From assembly GCF_900156695.1 (NCBI RefSeq), contig NZ_FTOM01000007.1, positions 62,001-126,000 of the forward strand: a DNA stretch of 64,000 nt, given 5' to 3'. This DNA is from Phaeovulum vinaykumarii. GTDB lineage: Bacteria; Pseudomonadota; Alphaproteobacteria; Rhodobacterales; Rhodobacteraceae. The translations under genes were made by a program, and so were the position numbers. Every line of letters begins with the position of its first letter. Positions within the stretch are counted from its first letter, which is position 1. Below are positions 9,451-20,064 of the stretch, in pieces. The notes below the pieces were generated by a model, which ran no database searches, was not told the origin of the DNA, and saw only the letters and a list, made by a program, of their open reading frames with translations.

Positions 9451-9478
9451 AAGGCCCCGCCTCGGCGGGGCCTTTCCC
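9451..9478. terminator. Bidirectional terminator between converging genes
   Basis: AAGGCCCCGCC and GGCGGGGCCTT form a perfect 11-pair stem around a two-base apex. A T-rich tail follows on the plus side and an A-rich stretch precedes it, so it can end both the dehydrogenase and the pntAB transcripts. Confidence 0.9.
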
Positions 9479-9495
9479 TTTCACGGTGACGCCGC

Positions 9496-10935
9496 TCAAT
9501 CGACGCGGGTCAGCAGCTCGTCGAGGCTCTTCTTGGCATCGCCATAGAACATGCGCGTGTTCTCCTTGTAGAACAGCGGGTTCTCGATGCCCGAATAGCC
9601 GGTGCCCTGGCCGCGCTTGGACACGAACACCTGCTTGGCCTTCCACACTTCCAGCACCGGCATCCCGGCGATGGGCGAGTTGGGGTCTTCCTGCGCCGCC
9701 GGGTTCACGATGTCGTTCGAGCCGATGACGATCACCACGTCGGTCTCGGGGAAGTCGTCGTTGATCTCGTCCATCTCCAGAACGATGTCATAGGGCACCT
9801 TGGCTTCGGCCAGCAGCACGTTCATGTGCCCCGGCAGACGCCCCGCCACCGGGTGGATGGCAAAGCGCACGTTCTTGCCGCGGGCGCGCAGGCGGCGGGT
9901 CAGTTCCGACACCGATTGCTGCGCCTGCGCCACGGCCATGCCATAGCCCGGCACGATGATGACGCTGTCGGCATCGTTGAGCGCCATGGCCACGCCGTCG
10001 GCGTCGATGGCGATCATCTCGCCCGAGATCTCCATCGCCGGGCCGCCCGAACCGCCAAAGCCGCCCAGGATCACCGAGATGAAGCTGCGGTTCATCGCGC
10101 GGCACATGATGTAGCTGAGGATCGCCCCGGACGAGCCGACCAGCGCGCCGGTCACGATCAGCAGGTCGTTGCCCAGCGTGAAGCCGATGGCCGCCGCGGC
10201 CCAGCCCGAATACGAGTTCAGCATCGACACCACCACCGGCATGTCGGCGCCGCCGATGCCCATGATCAGGTGCCAGCCGATGAAGCCCGCGATCAGCGTC
10301 ATCACCAGAAGCGTCCAGATGCCCGCGCCGGTGAAATAGAGATACCCCAGCGCGATCGCCGCGATCAGCGCCAGCGCGTTGATCGCATGGCCGCCGGGCA
10401 GCTTCGCAGGCTTGCCGTCGATCTTGCCGGCCAGCTTGCCGAAGGCCACGACCGACCCGGTGAAGGTCACCGCCCCGATGAAGATGCCCAGGAACACCTC
10501 GACCTTCAGGATCGAGATCTCGACCGGGGATTTATGCGCCAGCTTCTGGGCAAAGCCCGCCAGCGTCTCCATGTCGCCGCCGGCCTCGCGCAGGGCCAGG
10601 ACGTGGTTCAGCTCGATCTGCGCATTAAGACCGATGAACACCGCCGCAAGCCCCACGAAGGAGTGCAGCGCCGCCACCAGCTGCGGCATCTCGGTCATCT
10701 CGACCTTGCGCGCCACATAGGCGCCCACGGCCGCACCGATGGCGATCATCACCGCGATCACCGCGAAATGGCCGACGCCGGGGCCGAAGACCGTGGCCCC
10801 CACCGCCGCCGCCATGCCGACGATGCCGTACCAGACCGCGCGCTTGGCGCTTTCCTGTCCCGACAACCCCCCGAGCGAGAGGATGAACAGAACCGCTGCG
10901 GCGATATAGGCCGCCGAAACCAGACCGTAGGTCAT
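9496..10935 (-). CDS. pntB: NAD(P) transhydrogenase (Re/Si-specific) subunit beta
   Basis: Inner-membrane subunit of the proton-translocating transhydrogenase, which uses the proton gradient to move hydride from NADH to NADP and supplies NADPH. The 479-residue product has about nine membrane helices in the first 280 residues, beginning [23 protein letters not shown]. The C-terminal NADP-binding domain III carries [15 protein letters not shown] near residue 325, [19 protein letters not shown] near 362 and the SNDIVNPAA loop near 414. [13 protein letters not shown] closes the domain. The ATG follows a GGAGGAGGG ribosome site. pntA ends 19 bases upstream, so they form a two-gene operon, and the beta chain is full length. 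Confidence 0.96.
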   Translation of the reverse strand: MTYGLVSAAYIAAAVLFILSLGGLSGQESAKRAVWYGIVGMAAAVGATVFGPGVGHFAVIAVMIAIGAAVGAYVARKVEMTEMPQLVAALHSFVGLAAVFIGLNAQIELNHVLALREAGGDMETLAGFAQKLAHKSPVEISILKVEVFLGIFIGAVTFTGSVVAFGKLAGKIDGKPAKLPGGHAINALALIAAIALGYLYFTGAGIWTLLVMTLIAGFIGWHLIMGIGGADMPVVVSMLNSYSGWAAAAIGFTLGNDLLIVTGALVGSSGAILSYIMCRAMNRSFISVILGGFGGSGGPAMEISGEMIAIDADGVAMALNDADSVIIVPGYGMAVAQAQQSVSELTRRLRARGKNVRFAIHPVAGRLPGHMNVLLAEAKVPYDIVLEMDEINDDFPETDVVIVIGSNDIVNPAAQEDPNSPIAGMPVLEVWKAKQVFVSKRGQGTGYSGIENPLFYKENTRMFYGDAKKSLDELLTRVD

Positions 10936-10954
10936 GCTGTTGCCCTCCTCCGGC

Positions 10955-12529
10955 TCAGGACTTCTGGAACATGGCGAGCATGCGCCGCGTCACGAGGAAA
11001 CCGCCCACGATGTTGATCGTGGCGATCAGGATCGAAACCGCCGCCAGGATGACGACCAGCCACGAGCCCGATCCCACCTGGAGCAGAGCGCCCAGGATGA
11101 CGATGCCCGAAATGGCGTTGGTCACCGCCATCAGCGGCGTATGCAGGCTGTGCGAGACGTTCCAGATCACCTGGAAGCCCACGAAACAGGCCAGCGCGAA
11201 GACGATGAAATGGCTCATGAAGGCATCGGGCGCATAAAGGCCGATCAGCCCCATCAGCGCCGCGCCCACGGCCAGCACGCCGACCTGGAAGATCGTCTGC
11301 TTGCGGAAGGCGGCGGCCTCGGCCGCGCGCTTCTCTTCCGGGGTCAGCTCCTTGGGCTTGTCCTTGGGCTTGGCTGCCGCGATCGCCTTCACCTTGGGCG
11401 GCGGCGGCGGGAAGGTGATCTCGCCCTGATGCACCACCGTGGCGCCGCGGATCACGTCGTCTTCCATGTCATGCACGACCACGCCGTCCTTCTCGGGGGT
11501 GAGGTCGGTCATCATGTGGCGGATGTTGGTGGCATAGAGCGCGGACGCCTGCGCCGCCATCCGCGAGGGGAAGTCGGTGTAGCCGATGACGGTCACGCCG
11601 TTCTCGGACACGACCTTCTCGTCCATCACGGTCAGGTCGCAGTTGCCGCCCTTCTCGGCGGCAAGGTCAACCACGACCGAGCCCGGCTTCATCGCCGCGA
11701 CCATGTCCTTGAGCCACAGCTTGGGCGCATCGCGGCCCGGGATCAGCGCCGTGGTGATGACGATATCCATCTCGGGGGCCAGTTCGCGGAACTTGGCCAG
11801 CTGCTTTTCGCGGAACTCGGGGCTCGAGGGCGCGGCATAGCCGCCGGTGGCGGCGCCGTCCTGGGTCTGGTCCTCGAAATCGAGGAAGACGAATTCCGCC
11901 CCCATCGATTCGATCTGCTCGGCCACCTCGGGACGCACGTCGAAGGCATAGGTGATGGCGCCCAGGCTGACCGAGGTGCCGATGGCGGCAAGACCCGCCA
12001 CGCCCGCGCCCACGACCAGCACCTTGGCCGGCGGGATCTTGCCCGCGGCGGTGACCTGGCCGGTGAAGAAGCGGCCGAAGTTGTTGCCGGCCTCGATCAC
12101 GGCGCGATAGCCGGCGATATTGGCCATCGAGGACAGCGCGTCCATCTTCTGCGCGCGCGAGATGCGCGGCACCATGTCCATGGCGATGACGGTCGCGCCG
12201 CGGGACTTGGCGCGCTCCATCAGGGCTTCGTTCTGGGCCGGCCAGAAGAACGAGATCAGGGTCTGGCCCGCGCGCAGCATGTCGACCTCGGCCTCGACCG
12301 GCGGGCGCACCTTGGCCACGATGTCCACCGCCTCGAACAGGGCGCGGGCATCCGGCAACACGGTCACGCCGGCGTCGGCATAGGCGGCATCCGAAATGCC
12401 GGCCTTGAGCCCCGCCCCCGACTGGACGAAGGCTTCATGCCCCAGCTTCTTCAGGTGCTGGGCACTGTCCGGGGTCAAGGCGACGCGCGCCTCGCCCGGA
12501 AAAATCTCGGCAGGAACCCCGATTTTCAC
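10955..12529 (-). CDS. pntA: NAD(P) transhydrogenase (Re/Si-specific) subunit alpha
   Basis: Alpha subunit of the proton-translocating transhydrogenase. The 524-residue chain has the NADH-binding domain I (about residues 1-380) fused to a short hydrophobic region with about four helices (415-520). It is therefore the single-chain form, unlike the split PntAA/PntAB of some alphaproteobacteria. The nucleotide motif [15 protein letters not shown] lies near residue 170, and the AlaDH/PNT signature [20 protein letters not shown] is at the N-terminus. A Pro/Lys-rich linker with [20 protein letters not shown] lies near 375-395. Translation starts at GTG, preceded by GGGGAGAAG. pntB follows after 19 bases. 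Confidence 0.95.
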   Translation of the reverse strand: MKIGVPAEIFPGEARVALTPDSAQHLKKLGHEAFVQSGAGLKAGISDAAYADAGVTVLPDARALFEAVDIVAKVRPPVEAEVDMLRAGQTLISFFWPAQNEALMERAKSRGATVIAMDMVPRISRAQKMDALSSMANIAGYRAVIEAGNNFGRFFTGQVTAAGKIPPAKVLVVGAGVAGLAAIGTSVSLGAITYAFDVRPEVAEQIESMGAEFVFLDFEDQTQDGAATGGYAAPSSPEFREKQLAKFRELAPEMDIVITTALIPGRDAPKLWLKDMVAAMKPGSVVVDLAAEKGGNCDLTVMDEKVVSENGVTVIGYTDFPSRMAAQASALYATNIRHMMTDLTPEKDGVVVHDMEDDVIRGATVVHQGEITFPPPPPKVKAIAAAKPKDKPKELTPEEKRAAEAAAFRKQTIFQVGVLAVGAALMGLIGLYAPDAFMSHFIVFALACFVGFQVIWNVSHSLHTPLMAVTNAISGIVILGALLQVGSGSWLVVILAAVSILIATINIVGGFLVTRRMLAMFQKS

Positions 12530-12688
12530 GTCTTCTCCCCCTCATCTCAGGCCAGGACGTCTCTGGTGAGACCAGATCGTTCGCGGCCCTATAGCAGAAC
12601 GTAATAATGTTTCACAAGCAAAACGCGGCAGCGCAGCATGACGGAGGTGCGGGCAAAACCGCGCACATCCGCCCAAGAACCGCCGCGT

Positions 12689-13165
12689 TCAGATCCAGCG
12701 CCGCGTCCGCGCGGCATATTCGGTCCAGCGGTCGCCGAAGCGTTCGGCCAGCCGCCTTTCCTCGGGCAGGACGAAGCGCACCGTCAACACCCAGATGAAG
12801 GCCGGCACCAGCACCAGCGACAGCCCCGCCCCGCCGGCCACGAAGATCCCCGACAGGATCAGCACGTCGCCCAGATAGATCGGGTTGCGCGTGCGGGAAT
12901 AGATGCCCGTCGTGACCAGTTCGTCGGCGTGGAAATGCGGGATGATGGTGGTGTCATGCTCGCGGATCTTCTTCGCCGCAAGCCCCATCAGCCCCAGCCC
13001 CGCCAGGATCAGCAGACCGCCGAGCCCCAGCCCGAAGCCCCCGACCCCGCCGTGCCCCAGCGCGAATCCCGCAACCGCGAAGACCGCCGTCCAGCTGGGC
13101 GGCAGGTCGATCACCTGAAGGGGGTGCAGCTCCTTCAGGGCCTTGCGCAAATCGTCCTTGGCCAT
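12689..13165 (-). CDS. Isoprenylcysteine methyltransferase-like integral membrane protein
   Basis: Small membrane protein of 158 residues related to the ICMT/PEMT membrane methyltransferases. Hydrophobic segments lie near residues 20-38, 42-62 and 100-130. The family hallmark RNPIYLGDVLILSG is near residue 93, preceded by ELVTTGIYSRT, and a C-terminal RFVLPEERRLAERFGDRWTEYAARTRRWI completes the SAM-binding part. The bacterial substrate is unknown; phospholipids or small thiols have been proposed for relatives. The start ATG is taken because AGGAG lies seven bases upstream; the frame is open beyond it but runs into the region upstream of kynU. It stands alone, divergent from kynU. Confidence 0.82.
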   Translation of the reverse strand: MAKDDLRKALKELHPLQVIDLPPSWTAVFAVAGFALGHGGVGGFGLGLGGLLILAGLGLMGLAAKKIREHDTTIIPHFHADELVTTGIYSRTRNPIYLGDVLILSGIFVAGGAGLSLVLVPAFIWVLTVRFVLPEERRLAERFGDRWTEYAARTRRWI

Positions 13166-13331
13166 GGCCTTCTCCTGCTGATGGCACGAGCTCGCGGGGG
13201 GGGCGCGCGTGTTTGCGCTATCGAGGGGGCATTTATCCGCCAAGACCGCGCATGACAAGCACGGGGCTTGTGCTCGGGGGCGCAAAACCCCAGTCTCGGA
13301 CCATATGCCGCTGCTTTCCCCGGGAGGGATC

Positions 13332-14516
13332 ATGGATTTTTCCGCCACCCGCGCGCTGTTCGATCTGCCCGACGGGATCTGCTATCTCGACGGCAATTCG
13401 CTGGGCCCCCAGCCACGCGCCGCCGCCAGTGCCGCCGCGCGCGCACTGGGCGAATGGCAGGGCCAGCTGATCGGCGGCTGGAACGGGGCGGGCTGGATGG
13501 ATCTGCCCGTGGCGCTGGGGGCGGCGATCGCGCCGCTGATCGGGGCGGCGCCCGACACGGTGGTCGTGGGCGAAACCCTCAGCATCCGGGTCCATCAGGC
13601 GCTGATGGCGGCCCTCGACCTGCGCCCCGAGCGCACCGAGATCGTGACCGACAGCGGCAATTTCCCCTCCGACATCTATATCGCGGCCGAGATCGCGCGC
13701 CGCCGCGGCCTGACGTTGCGGGTCGTCGCCCCAGACGCCGTCGAGACCGCGCTGGGCCCGCAGACGGCGGTCCTGATGCTGACCGAGGTCGATTACCGCA
13801 CCGCGCGGCGCCACGACATGGCCCGGCTGAGCGCCCGCGCCCACGAGGTCGGCGCGCTCGCGCTCTGGGATCTGGCGCATTCGGCCGGGGCGGTGCCGCT
13901 CGATCTGGCGGGGGCGGGGGCCGATTTCGCCGTGGGCTGCACCTACAAATACCTTAACGGCGGGCCCGGATCGCCCGCCTTCCTGCATGCCGCGCCGGGG
14001 CTGATCGAGGCGGTGACGCCCGCCCTGCCCGGCTGGCTGGGCCATGCCGCGCCCTTTGGCTTTGACATGGATTATGCGCCGGCGCCGGGCGTGGCCCGGA
14101 TGCGGATCGGCACGCCCCCGGTGCTCCAGATGGCCGCGCTCCAGGGCGCGCTGACGGTCTGGAAGGGACTGTCGATGACAGAGGTCTTCGCCACCGCCCA
14201 GGGGCTGGCCCAGCGGCTGATCGACGGGGTGGCCGCGCGCGCCCCCGCCCTGCGGCTGGCCTCGCCCGAGGATCCGGCCCGCCGCGGCAGCCACCTGGCC
14301 TTTGCTCACCCCGAGGCCCAGGCGATCATGCGCGCCTTCATCGCCCGCGGGCTGGTGGGCGATTTCCGCGCCCCCGACATCGTGCGCCTGGCGCTGACAC
14401 CGCTTTACATCGGGCCGGCCGACATCGACCGCGCGCTCGACATCATCGCCGAGGTGATGACCTCCCGCGCCTGGGAAGACCCCGCCTTCGCCGCCAGCGC
14501 CGGGCCGGTGACCTGA
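13332..14516 (+). CDS. kynU: Kynureninase
   Basis: PLP-dependent hydrolase that splits kynurenine to anthranilate and alanine (or 3-hydroxykynurenine to 3-hydroxyanthranilate) in tryptophan degradation. The 394-residue protein begins shortly before the typical [12 protein letters not shown] motif (residues 17-28). [10 protein letters not shown] (108-117) and WDLAHSAG with the PLP-contacting Asp180 follow. The Schiff-base Lys206 is in [31 protein letters not shown] and [16 protein letters not shown] follow as in the family. The ATG at 13332 is chosen for the GGGAGGG site; an upstream ATG in the frame lacks one. The stop is followed after one base by the start of a molybdenum-hydroxylase operon, an unusual partner, since kynA and kynB are the usual companions. 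Confidence 0.92.
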   Translation: MDFSATRALFDLPDGICYLDGNSLGPQPRAAASAAARALGEWQGQLIGGWNGAGWMDLPVALGAAIAPLIGAAPDTVVVGETLSIRVHQALMAALDLRPERTEIVTDSGNFPSDIYIAAEIARRRGLTLRVVAPDAVETALGPQTAVLMLTEVDYRTARRHDMARLSARAHEVGALALWDLAHSAGAVPLDLAGAGADFAVGCTYKYLNGGPGSPAFLHAAPGLIEAVTPALPGWLGHAAPFGFDMDYAPAPGVARMRIGTPPVLQMAALQGALTVWKGLSMTEVFATAQGLAQRLIDGVAARAPALRLASPEDPARRGSHLAFAHPEAQAIMRAFIARGLVGDFRAPDIVRLALTPLYIGPADIDRALDIIAEVMTSRAWEDPAFAASAGPVT

Positions 14517-14517
14517 G

Positions 14518-15015
14518 ATGGCCGAGCTGCGCGTCAACGGCACCCTGCACCGGATCGACGCGCCGGGCGACATGCCGCTTTTGTGGGTGCTGCGCGACCT
14601 GCTGGGGCTGATCGGCACGAAATACGGCTGCGGCGTGGCCGCCTGCGGGGCCTGCACTGTGCTGGTGGGGGGCGTTGCCGTGCGCTCCTGCCAGACCCCG
14701 CTTGAGGCCGTGGACGGCCCCGTCACCACGATCGAGGGGCTGGGCCAGCCCGGCGCGCTGCACATCCTGCAACAGGAATGGATCGCCCATCAGGTCGCGC
14801 AATGCGGCTGGTGCCAGTCGGGCCAGATCCTGCAAGCCGCAAGCCTGCTGCGCCAGATCCCCCGCCCCAGTGATGCCGAGATCGACGCCGCGATGGCCGG
14901 CAATCTCTGCCGCTGCGGCACCTATCCGCGCATCCGCGCCGCCATCCACGCCGCCGCCGCGCGCCTGGCCGCCGAAGGCCCCGCGGCCGGAAATGCGGAT
15001 GGGGGCGCGCCGTGA
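14518..15015 (+). CDS. (2Fe-2S)-binding small subunit of a molybdenum hydroxylase (IorA-like)
   Basis: Iron-sulfur subunit of a xanthine-oxidase-family molybdenum hydroxylase, resembling the isoquinoline 1-oxidoreductase alpha chain. In 165 residues it holds two [2Fe-2S] clusters. The plant-ferredoxin-type site uses Cys38, Cys43, Cys46 and Cys58. The second site uses Cys96, Cys99, Cys131 and Cys133 (CGWCQSG and CRCGTYPRI). Electrons pass from the molybdopterin subunit through these clusters to an outside acceptor. No signal peptide is present, so if the partner is exported by Tat this chain would travel as a passenger. The start is one base after the kynU stop and the stop overlaps the GTG of the large subunit, indicating strict translational coupling. 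Confidence 0.92.
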   Translation: MAELRVNGTLHRIDAPGDMPLLWVLRDLLGLIGTKYGCGVAACGACTVLVGGVAVRSCQTPLEAVDGPVTTIEGLGQPGALHILQQEWIAHQVAQCGWCQSGQILQAASLLRQIPRPSDAEIDAAMAGNLCRCGTYPRIRAAIHAAAARLAAEGPAAGNADGGAP

Positions 15016-17240
15016 ACGGGCGCAAGATCTGGCGGCGCGCCCGGCGCATGGGGCGGCGCGCCTTCCTGGTGGGGTCGGTCCTGACCGGGGCGGGCGTCGC
15101 CTTCGGCGTGCACACCGCCGCCCGCCGCCTGCCCAATCCGCTCCGCGGTGACGGCGTGATGAACCCCTGGCTGGTGATCGGCCCCGACGGCCCCGTCGTC
15201 GTCGTCCCCCGCGCCGAGATGGGCCAGGGCGTCACCACCACGCTGGCCGCCCTCGTCGCCGAGGAACTGGACGCCGACTGGGACGCCATCCGCGTGATCC
15301 ACGGCCCCCCCGCCGCGGCCTATTTCAACCGCGTGATCCTGCGCCCCGCACTGCCCTTCGCCGAATACCGCACATCGGCGCTGGTCGAGGCGCTGGGCAC
15401 CGCGACCGAGGTGCTGCCCAAGGCGATGGGGATGCAGATCACCGGCGGCTCGACCTCGACGGTGGACGGCTTCACCCCGATGCGCGCCGCCGGCGCCACC
15501 GCGCGCGAGGCCCTGAAGGCCGCCGCCGCCGAACGCCTGTCCCTGCCCGTGGCGGATCTGAAAACCGTTTCCGGCCATGTGGTTGCCCCTGACGGACGCC
15601 GCCTTGCCTATGCCGATCTGGCGCCAGATGCAGCCGGGCGCGACATGGGCCGGATCGCGCTGCGCCCGGCTGCGGACTGGCGGCTTCTGGGGCGCGCGCT
15701 CCCGCGCAAGGACATGGCGGCCAAGGTCACGGGCGCGGCGGTCTACGGGCTCGACATCCGGCTGGAGGGGATGCGCTTTGCCACGCTGGCCCGCCCCCCG
15801 GTCTGCGGCGGCACGCTGGCGCGCCACGACGCAAAGGCCGCGCAGGCGGTGCCGGGGGTCGAACGCGTCCTTCCACTGGGCGGCGGCATCGCGGTCGTGG
15901 CGCGGAACTCCTGGGCCGCGCTCAAGGGGCTCGAGGCCGCAGCGCCCGAATGGGAAACCCCTGCCGATGCCCCCGACACCGACGCGATCCACGAAGGCCT
16001 TGCCCGCGCGATCTCGGGCGGGCTGGCCAATTCGCGGCTGGTCTCGCGCGGGGGGGAGCCGCCTGCGGACACGCCCGTTCTGGAATACCGCCTGCCGCCC
16101 TTGGCGCATGCCACGATGGAGCCGATGAACGCCACCGCGCTGTTTCAGGGCGGGCGGCTGCACCTCTGGGCGGGCTGCCAGACGCCCGAGATCGCGCGCC
16201 ATGCCGCCGCCCGCGTGCTGGGGATCGCGCCCGATCTCGTCGCGCTCGAGGTGCCCTTTCTGGGCGGTGGCTTCGGGCGCCGGCTCGAGACCGATTTCGT
16301 GACCCTTGCCGCCGAACTGGCCGGGCAGATGCCGGGCGTGCCGGTGCAGCTGTTCTTCTCGCGCGAGGAGGACATGACCCACGACTTCTACCGCCCGCCG
16401 CTCCTGGCGCGCGCACGGATCTGGACCGACGCCCAGGGCGGGCCGGGGCTGCATCTGGATCTGGCCACGCAATCGGTGACGCGCAGCGCGGGGCGGCGGA
16501 TGACCGGCCTGCCCTCGACCGGGCCCGACAAGATCGGGGTAGAGGGCGCCTTCGACCAACCCTATGCGCTGCCCAACTTGCGCGTGCGCGGGCATCTGGC
16601 GGATCTGCCGCTACCGGTGGGCTTCTGGCGCTCGGTCGGGCATTCGGCCAATAGCTTCGTGCTGGAAAGCGCGCTCGACGAGCTGGCGCATCTGTCAGGC
16701 CGCGATCCCTTCGAGATGCGCCACGCCCTGATCGCCCCCGAAGACCCTTCGGCCGCGCGGGTGCTGGCGCGGGCGGCGCAGAATGCCGGCTGGGGGCAGG
16801 ACGGGCGCGCGCTGGGGATCGCCTTCTGCCACAGCTATGGCACCACCGTCGCCGAGGTGATCGAGGTCACGCAGACCGAGCATGGCATCCGCATCCCGCG
16901 GGCCTGGGTGGTCTGCGACCCCGGACAGGCGCTCGATCCCGGCATCATCGCCGCGCAGATGGAGGGCGGGCTGATCTTTGGCCTTTCGGCTGCGATCCGC
17001 GGGCAGATCACCCTGACCGCGGGCGCCGTCGATCAATTGAACTTTCCCGACTTTGACGGGCTGCGCATCAACGAATGCCCCCAGATATTTGTCGATATCC
17101 AACCTTCGGGCCGTGATCCGGGCGGCGTGGGCGAACCCGCGGTGCCGCCTGCGGCCCCGGCGCTGGCCAATGCGCTGTTTGCGCTGACGGGCCGGCGCGC
17201 GCGCAGCCTGCCCCTTCAGGACATGTTCGATTTTGCATGA
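15012..17240 (+). CDS. Molybdopterin-binding large subunit of a molybdenum hydroxylase (IorB-like)
   Basis: Catalytic subunit of a two-component molybdenum hydroxylase, 742 residues, similar in layout to isoquinoline 1-oxidoreductase beta. A twin-arginine signal is present: basic N-terminus, RRAFL at residues 15-19, then the hydrophobic [14 protein letters not shown]. The mature enzyme should be periplasmic. Molybdopterin-binding segments include [19 protein letters not shown] near residue 72, [12 protein letters not shown] near 420 and the C-terminal [19 protein letters not shown], whose Glu is the expected catalytic base. No FAD subunit gene is adjacent, as is usual for the Ior group, in which cytochromes accept the electrons. 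Substrates of relatives are N-heteroaromatics or aldehydes; the substrate here is unknown. Translation begins at GTG overlapping the small-subunit stop. Confidence 0.9.
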   Translation: MNGRKIWRRARRMGRRAFLVGSVLTGAGVAFGVHTAARRLPNPLRGDGVMNPWLVIGPDGPVVVVPRAEMGQGVTTTLAALVAEELDADWDAIRVIHGPPAAAYFNRVILRPALPFAEYRTSALVEALGTATEVLPKAMGMQITGGSTSTVDGFTPMRAAGATAREALKAAAAERLSLPVADLKTVSGHVVAPDGRRLAYADLAPDAAGRDMGRIALRPAADWRLLGRALPRKDMAAKVTGAAVYGLDIRLEGMRFATLARPPVCGGTLARHDAKAAQAVPGVERVLPLGGGIAVVARNSWAALKGLEAAAPEWETPADAPDTDAIHEGLARAISGGLANSRLVSRGGEPPADTPVLEYRLPPLAHATMEPMNATALFQGGRLHLWAGCQTPEIARHAAARVLGIAPDLVALEVPFLGGGFGRRLETDFVTLAAELAGQMPGVPVQLFFSREEDMTHDFYRPPLLARARIWTDAQGGPGLHLDLATQSVTRSAGRRMTGLPSTGPDKIGVEGAFDQPYALPNLRVRGHLADLPLPVGFWRSVGHSANSFVLESALDELAHLSGRDPFEMRHALIAPEDPSAARVLARAAQNAGWGQDGRALGIAFCHSYGTTVAEVIEVTQTEHGIRIPRAWVVCDPGQALDPGIIAAQMEGGLIFGLSAAIRGQITLTAGAVDQLNFPDFDGLRINECPQIFVDIQPSGRDPGGVGEPAVPPAAPALANALFALTGRRARSLPLQDMFDFA

Positions 17241-17306
17241 TCGGGCGCGGTTTTCCCCGCGCCGCCATCACGAAATGTTGGAAAAGTGCAAGCGCCCCGG
17301 AAGGAC

Positions 17307-18956
17307 TCAGCCCGCGATCAGCGCCCGCGCGGCGGCACGGGCGGCATCGGTCACGCTTTCGCCGGCCAGCATCCGCGCGATCTCGGTCTCGCGCGCGGGG
17401 GCGTCAAGCCCCACCACCCGCGAACGCGTCACCCCGTCCGTCACCGCCTTTTCCACCCGCCAGTGATGCGCGCCGCGTGCGGCCACCTGCGGGGAATGGG
17501 TCACGACCAGCACCTGCGCGCCCTCGGCCAGCCGCGCCAGCCGGCGCCCGACCGCATCCGCCGTGGCCCCGCCCACCCCGCGGTCGATCTCGTCGAAGAT
17601 CATCACCAGCGCCTCGGTGCTGCGCGCCAGACAGACCTTGAGCGCCAGCAGGAACCGTGACAATTCCCCGCCCGAGGCAATGCGATTGAGCGCCCCGGCC
17701 GGCGCGCCGGGGTTGGTGGCCACCCGGAAGCTGACCTGATCGGCACCCTCGGGGCCCGGCGTCGCGGTCTCGATCACGGTCTGGAACACCGCACGCTCCA
17801 TCTTGAGCGGCGCCAGCTCCTGGGCCATCGCCGCATCGAGCCGCGCCGCCGCCTCGGCCCGGCGCGCCGAAAGCTGCGCGCAGAGCGCGTCATGCGCGGC
17901 CACCGCCGCCGCCGTTTCCGCCGACAGCCGTTCCAATTCGCCCGCCCCCGCATCAAGCGCGTGCAGCCGTTCGGACAGATCCGCCGCCAGCGCCGCCAGA
18001 TCGTCGGGCAGGACCGCATGCTTGCGCGCCAGCGCCCGGATGGCAAAGAGCCGCTCCTCGATGCGCTCCAGCTCGTGCGGATCGAAGGCCAGCTGCTCGA
18101 GCGCCTCCTCGACACCCTGATGCGCCTCGGCCAGCTCGATCACCGCGCGTTCAAGCGCCGCCATCGGCGCTTCGAGTAGCGCGCCGGCCGTGTCGACCGC
18201 CCCATCCAGCCAGCGCCCGGCATCGCGCATCAAACCCTCGGCGCCCTCGGGGCCAAGCGCCTGCACCGCGCGGGCCAGATCCGCGCTGATACGCGCGCCG
18301 GCCTGCATCTGGCGGCGGCGGGTGTCGAGATCGGCTTCCTCGCCGGCCTCGGGGGCCAGCTTCTCCAGCTCGGCCACGGCATGACGCAGGAAATCTTCTT
18401 CGGCGCGCGCGGCTGCAAGGCGCGCGCGCGCGGCGTCTTCGGCGGCGCGCGCGGCGGCCACCGTTTCCCAGGCCGCGCGCACCGCCGCCAGATCGGCCCC
18501 GGCCTCGGCAAAGGCGTCAAGCAGCGCGCGGTGGCCACGGGCATCCATCAGCCCGCGATCGTCATGCTGGCCGTGCAATTCGACCAGCGTGCCGGACAGC
18601 GCGCGCAGCACCTCGGCCCCGGCGCGGCGGTCGTTGACCCAGGCCGTGCGCCGCCCGTCTGCCGTCATCTGCCGGCGCAGGATCAGTTCCGCACCTTCCG
18701 GCAGGCCGGCCTCGCGCAGGATCGCGCGCGCGCCATGCCCCGCGGGCAGATCGAAGACGGCCGTCACCTCGCCGGTCGCGGCGCCCTCGCGCACCAGACC
18801 CGCGCGCGTGCGCCAGCCCAGGACAAAGCCCAGACAGTCGAGAAGGATGGATTTGCCCGCGCCGGTCTCGCCGGTCAGCACGTTGAGACCGGGCCGGAAG
18901 CCCAGTGTCAGATGCTCGATCAGCACCATGTCGCGGATCTCGAGCGAGACGAGCAT
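17307..18956 (-). CDS. recN: DNA repair protein RecN
   Basis: SMC-like ATPase that acts in recombinational repair of double-strand breaks, in the cytoplasm. At 549 residues it has the usual length. The Walker A motif GETGAGKS lies at residues 29-36, the ABC signature region IASGGELSRFLLALK near 445 and Walker B LVMIFDEIDRGVGG near 465. Between them lies an Ala/Arg/Glu-rich coiled coil. It is the last gene of the long minus-strand envelope and division series, 32 bases after bamD, and converges on the molybdenum hydroxylase operon. A recA gene with an SOS operator lies about 10 kb upstream; no clear GTTC-type operator was noticed at recN itself. Confidence 0.95.
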   Translation of the reverse strand: MLVSLEIRDMVLIEHLTLGFRPGLNVLTGETGAGKSILLDCLGFVLGWRTRAGLVREGAATGEVTAVFDLPAGHGARAILREAGLPEGAELILRRQMTADGRRTAWVNDRRAGAEVLRALSGTLVELHGQHDDRGLMDARGHRALLDAFAEAGADLAAVRAAWETVAAARAAEDAARARLAAARAEEDFLRHAVAELEKLAPEAGEEADLDTRRRQMQAGARISADLARAVQALGPEGAEGLMRDAGRWLDGAVDTAGALLEAPMAALERAVIELAEAHQGVEEALEQLAFDPHELERIEERLFAIRALARKHAVLPDDLAALAADLSERLHALDAGAGELERLSAETAAAVAAHDALCAQLSARRAEAAARLDAAMAQELAPLKMERAVFQTVIETATPGPEGADQVSFRVATNPGAPAGALNRIASGGELSRFLLALKVCLARSTEALVMIFDEIDRGVGGATADAVGRRLARLAEGAQVLVVTHSPQVAARGAHHWRVEKAVTDGVTRSRVVGLDAPARETEIARMLAGESVTDAARAAARALIAG

Positions 18957-18988
18957 TCCCCCGGCCCTTCAGCCCCTGTTGCGGCCTG

Positions 18989-19855
18989 TCAGAGCCAGTC
19001 GCCGCGGATGACCTGACGGTAGACGCGCGACAGCCAGTTGTTGCCCTTGGCCTCGGGGGCAAGCCCCCGGCCCTTCAGCAGGTTGAAACTGTCCTGATAG
19101 AAGGGCGAGGCCGAGAAGTTGTGCCCCAGGATCGCCGCGGCGGTCTGCGCCTCGTCGGTCAGACCCAGCGCCAGATAGGCCTCGACCAGCCGGTGCAGCG
19201 CCTCGGGCGTCTGGGTGGTGGTCTGGAAATCCTCGACCACGACACGGAAGCGGTTGATCGCCGCGGTGTAATGGCCGCGCTTGAGATAGAAGCGCCCGAT
19301 CTCCATTTCCTTGGCCGCCAGATGGTCGAAGGCCAAATCGAACTTCAGCATCGCCGAGCGCGCATATTCGCTGTCGGGATATTGCTCGATCACCTCGCGC
19401 AGCGCCTGAAGCGCCTGATAGGTCAGCCCCTGGTCACGGCCCACGCGGTCGATCTGGTCATAATAGCTGAGCGCCAGCAGGTATTTGGCATAGGCCGCGT
19501 CTTCGTCACCCGGATAGGTGTCGATATAGCGCTGCGCCGCCGAGCGGGCCTCTTCGTATTTCTTGGCGCGGTGCAGGGTATAGGCCTGCATGATCAGCGC
19601 GCGCTTGGCCCATTCGGAATAGGGATAGAGCCGCTCGACCTCGGCGAAGTAGCGCACGGCTTCTTCGGGCCGGCGCGCGGTCACGGTCTCGAGCGCGTAT
19701 TCGCCCTTCTTGTAGATCTGCTCCGCCGTCAGCGTGTCCAGCGGCGGCTCCTTGTTGCTGCCGCCACAGGACGCCAGCGCCGCAACCAGCATAAATCCGG
19801 CCAGTTTCCCTGCCCGAGAATTCCAGACCCGGTTGCCCGCGCTGTCCTGCCCCAT
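18989..19855 (-). CDS. bamD: Outer membrane assembly lipoprotein BamD
   Basis: Lipoprotein of the BAM complex that inserts beta-barrel proteins into the outer membrane. The 288-residue precursor has a signal ending in the lipobox ALASC, with lipidation at Cys30, so it should be anchored in the inner leaflet of the outer membrane. TPR repeats follow: EQIYKKGEYALETVTARRP and AVRYFAEVERLYPYSEWAKRA, then LLALSYYDQIDRVGRDQ with a YPDSEYARSA repeat, and FYLKRGHYTAAINRFRVVVEDF. The ATG giving MGQDSAGN is chosen; the frame is open further upstream without support. It lies between lpxC and recN, an order common in Rhodobacterales, so lipid A, barrel assembly and division genes are near each other. Confidence 0.94.
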   Translation of the reverse strand: MGQDSAGNRVWNSRAGKLAGFMLVAALASCGGSNKEPPLDTLTAEQIYKKGEYALETVTARRPEEAVRYFAEVERLYPYSEWAKRALIMQAYTLHRAKKYEEARSAAQRYIDTYPGDEDAAYAKYLLALSYYDQIDRVGRDQGLTYQALQALREVIEQYPDSEYARSAMLKFDLAFDHLAAKEMEIGRFYLKRGHYTAAINRFRVVVEDFQTTTQTPEALHRLVEAYLALGLTDEAQTAAAILGHNFSASPFYQDSFNLLKGRGLAPEAKGNNWLSRVYRQVIRGDWL

Positions 19856-20064
19856 CTGCCTGATCGCCCTGACGTTGTGCTGTTCCACCCAAGCCGAGGC
19901 GGGTGTTCGGCCTCGTGGTAGCACATTAAAATCGGGTGCGCAAAACGCCTTTCGCACTTTCGGGCAGAAGCGGTTTTTCCGGCGCGAACAAGACCCTGCG
20001 CAACATGGGGGCGGCCCGGCCAGGGCCGGGCGCGCGCGCAGGTGGTGAACCGGGAAAGGGGGCG

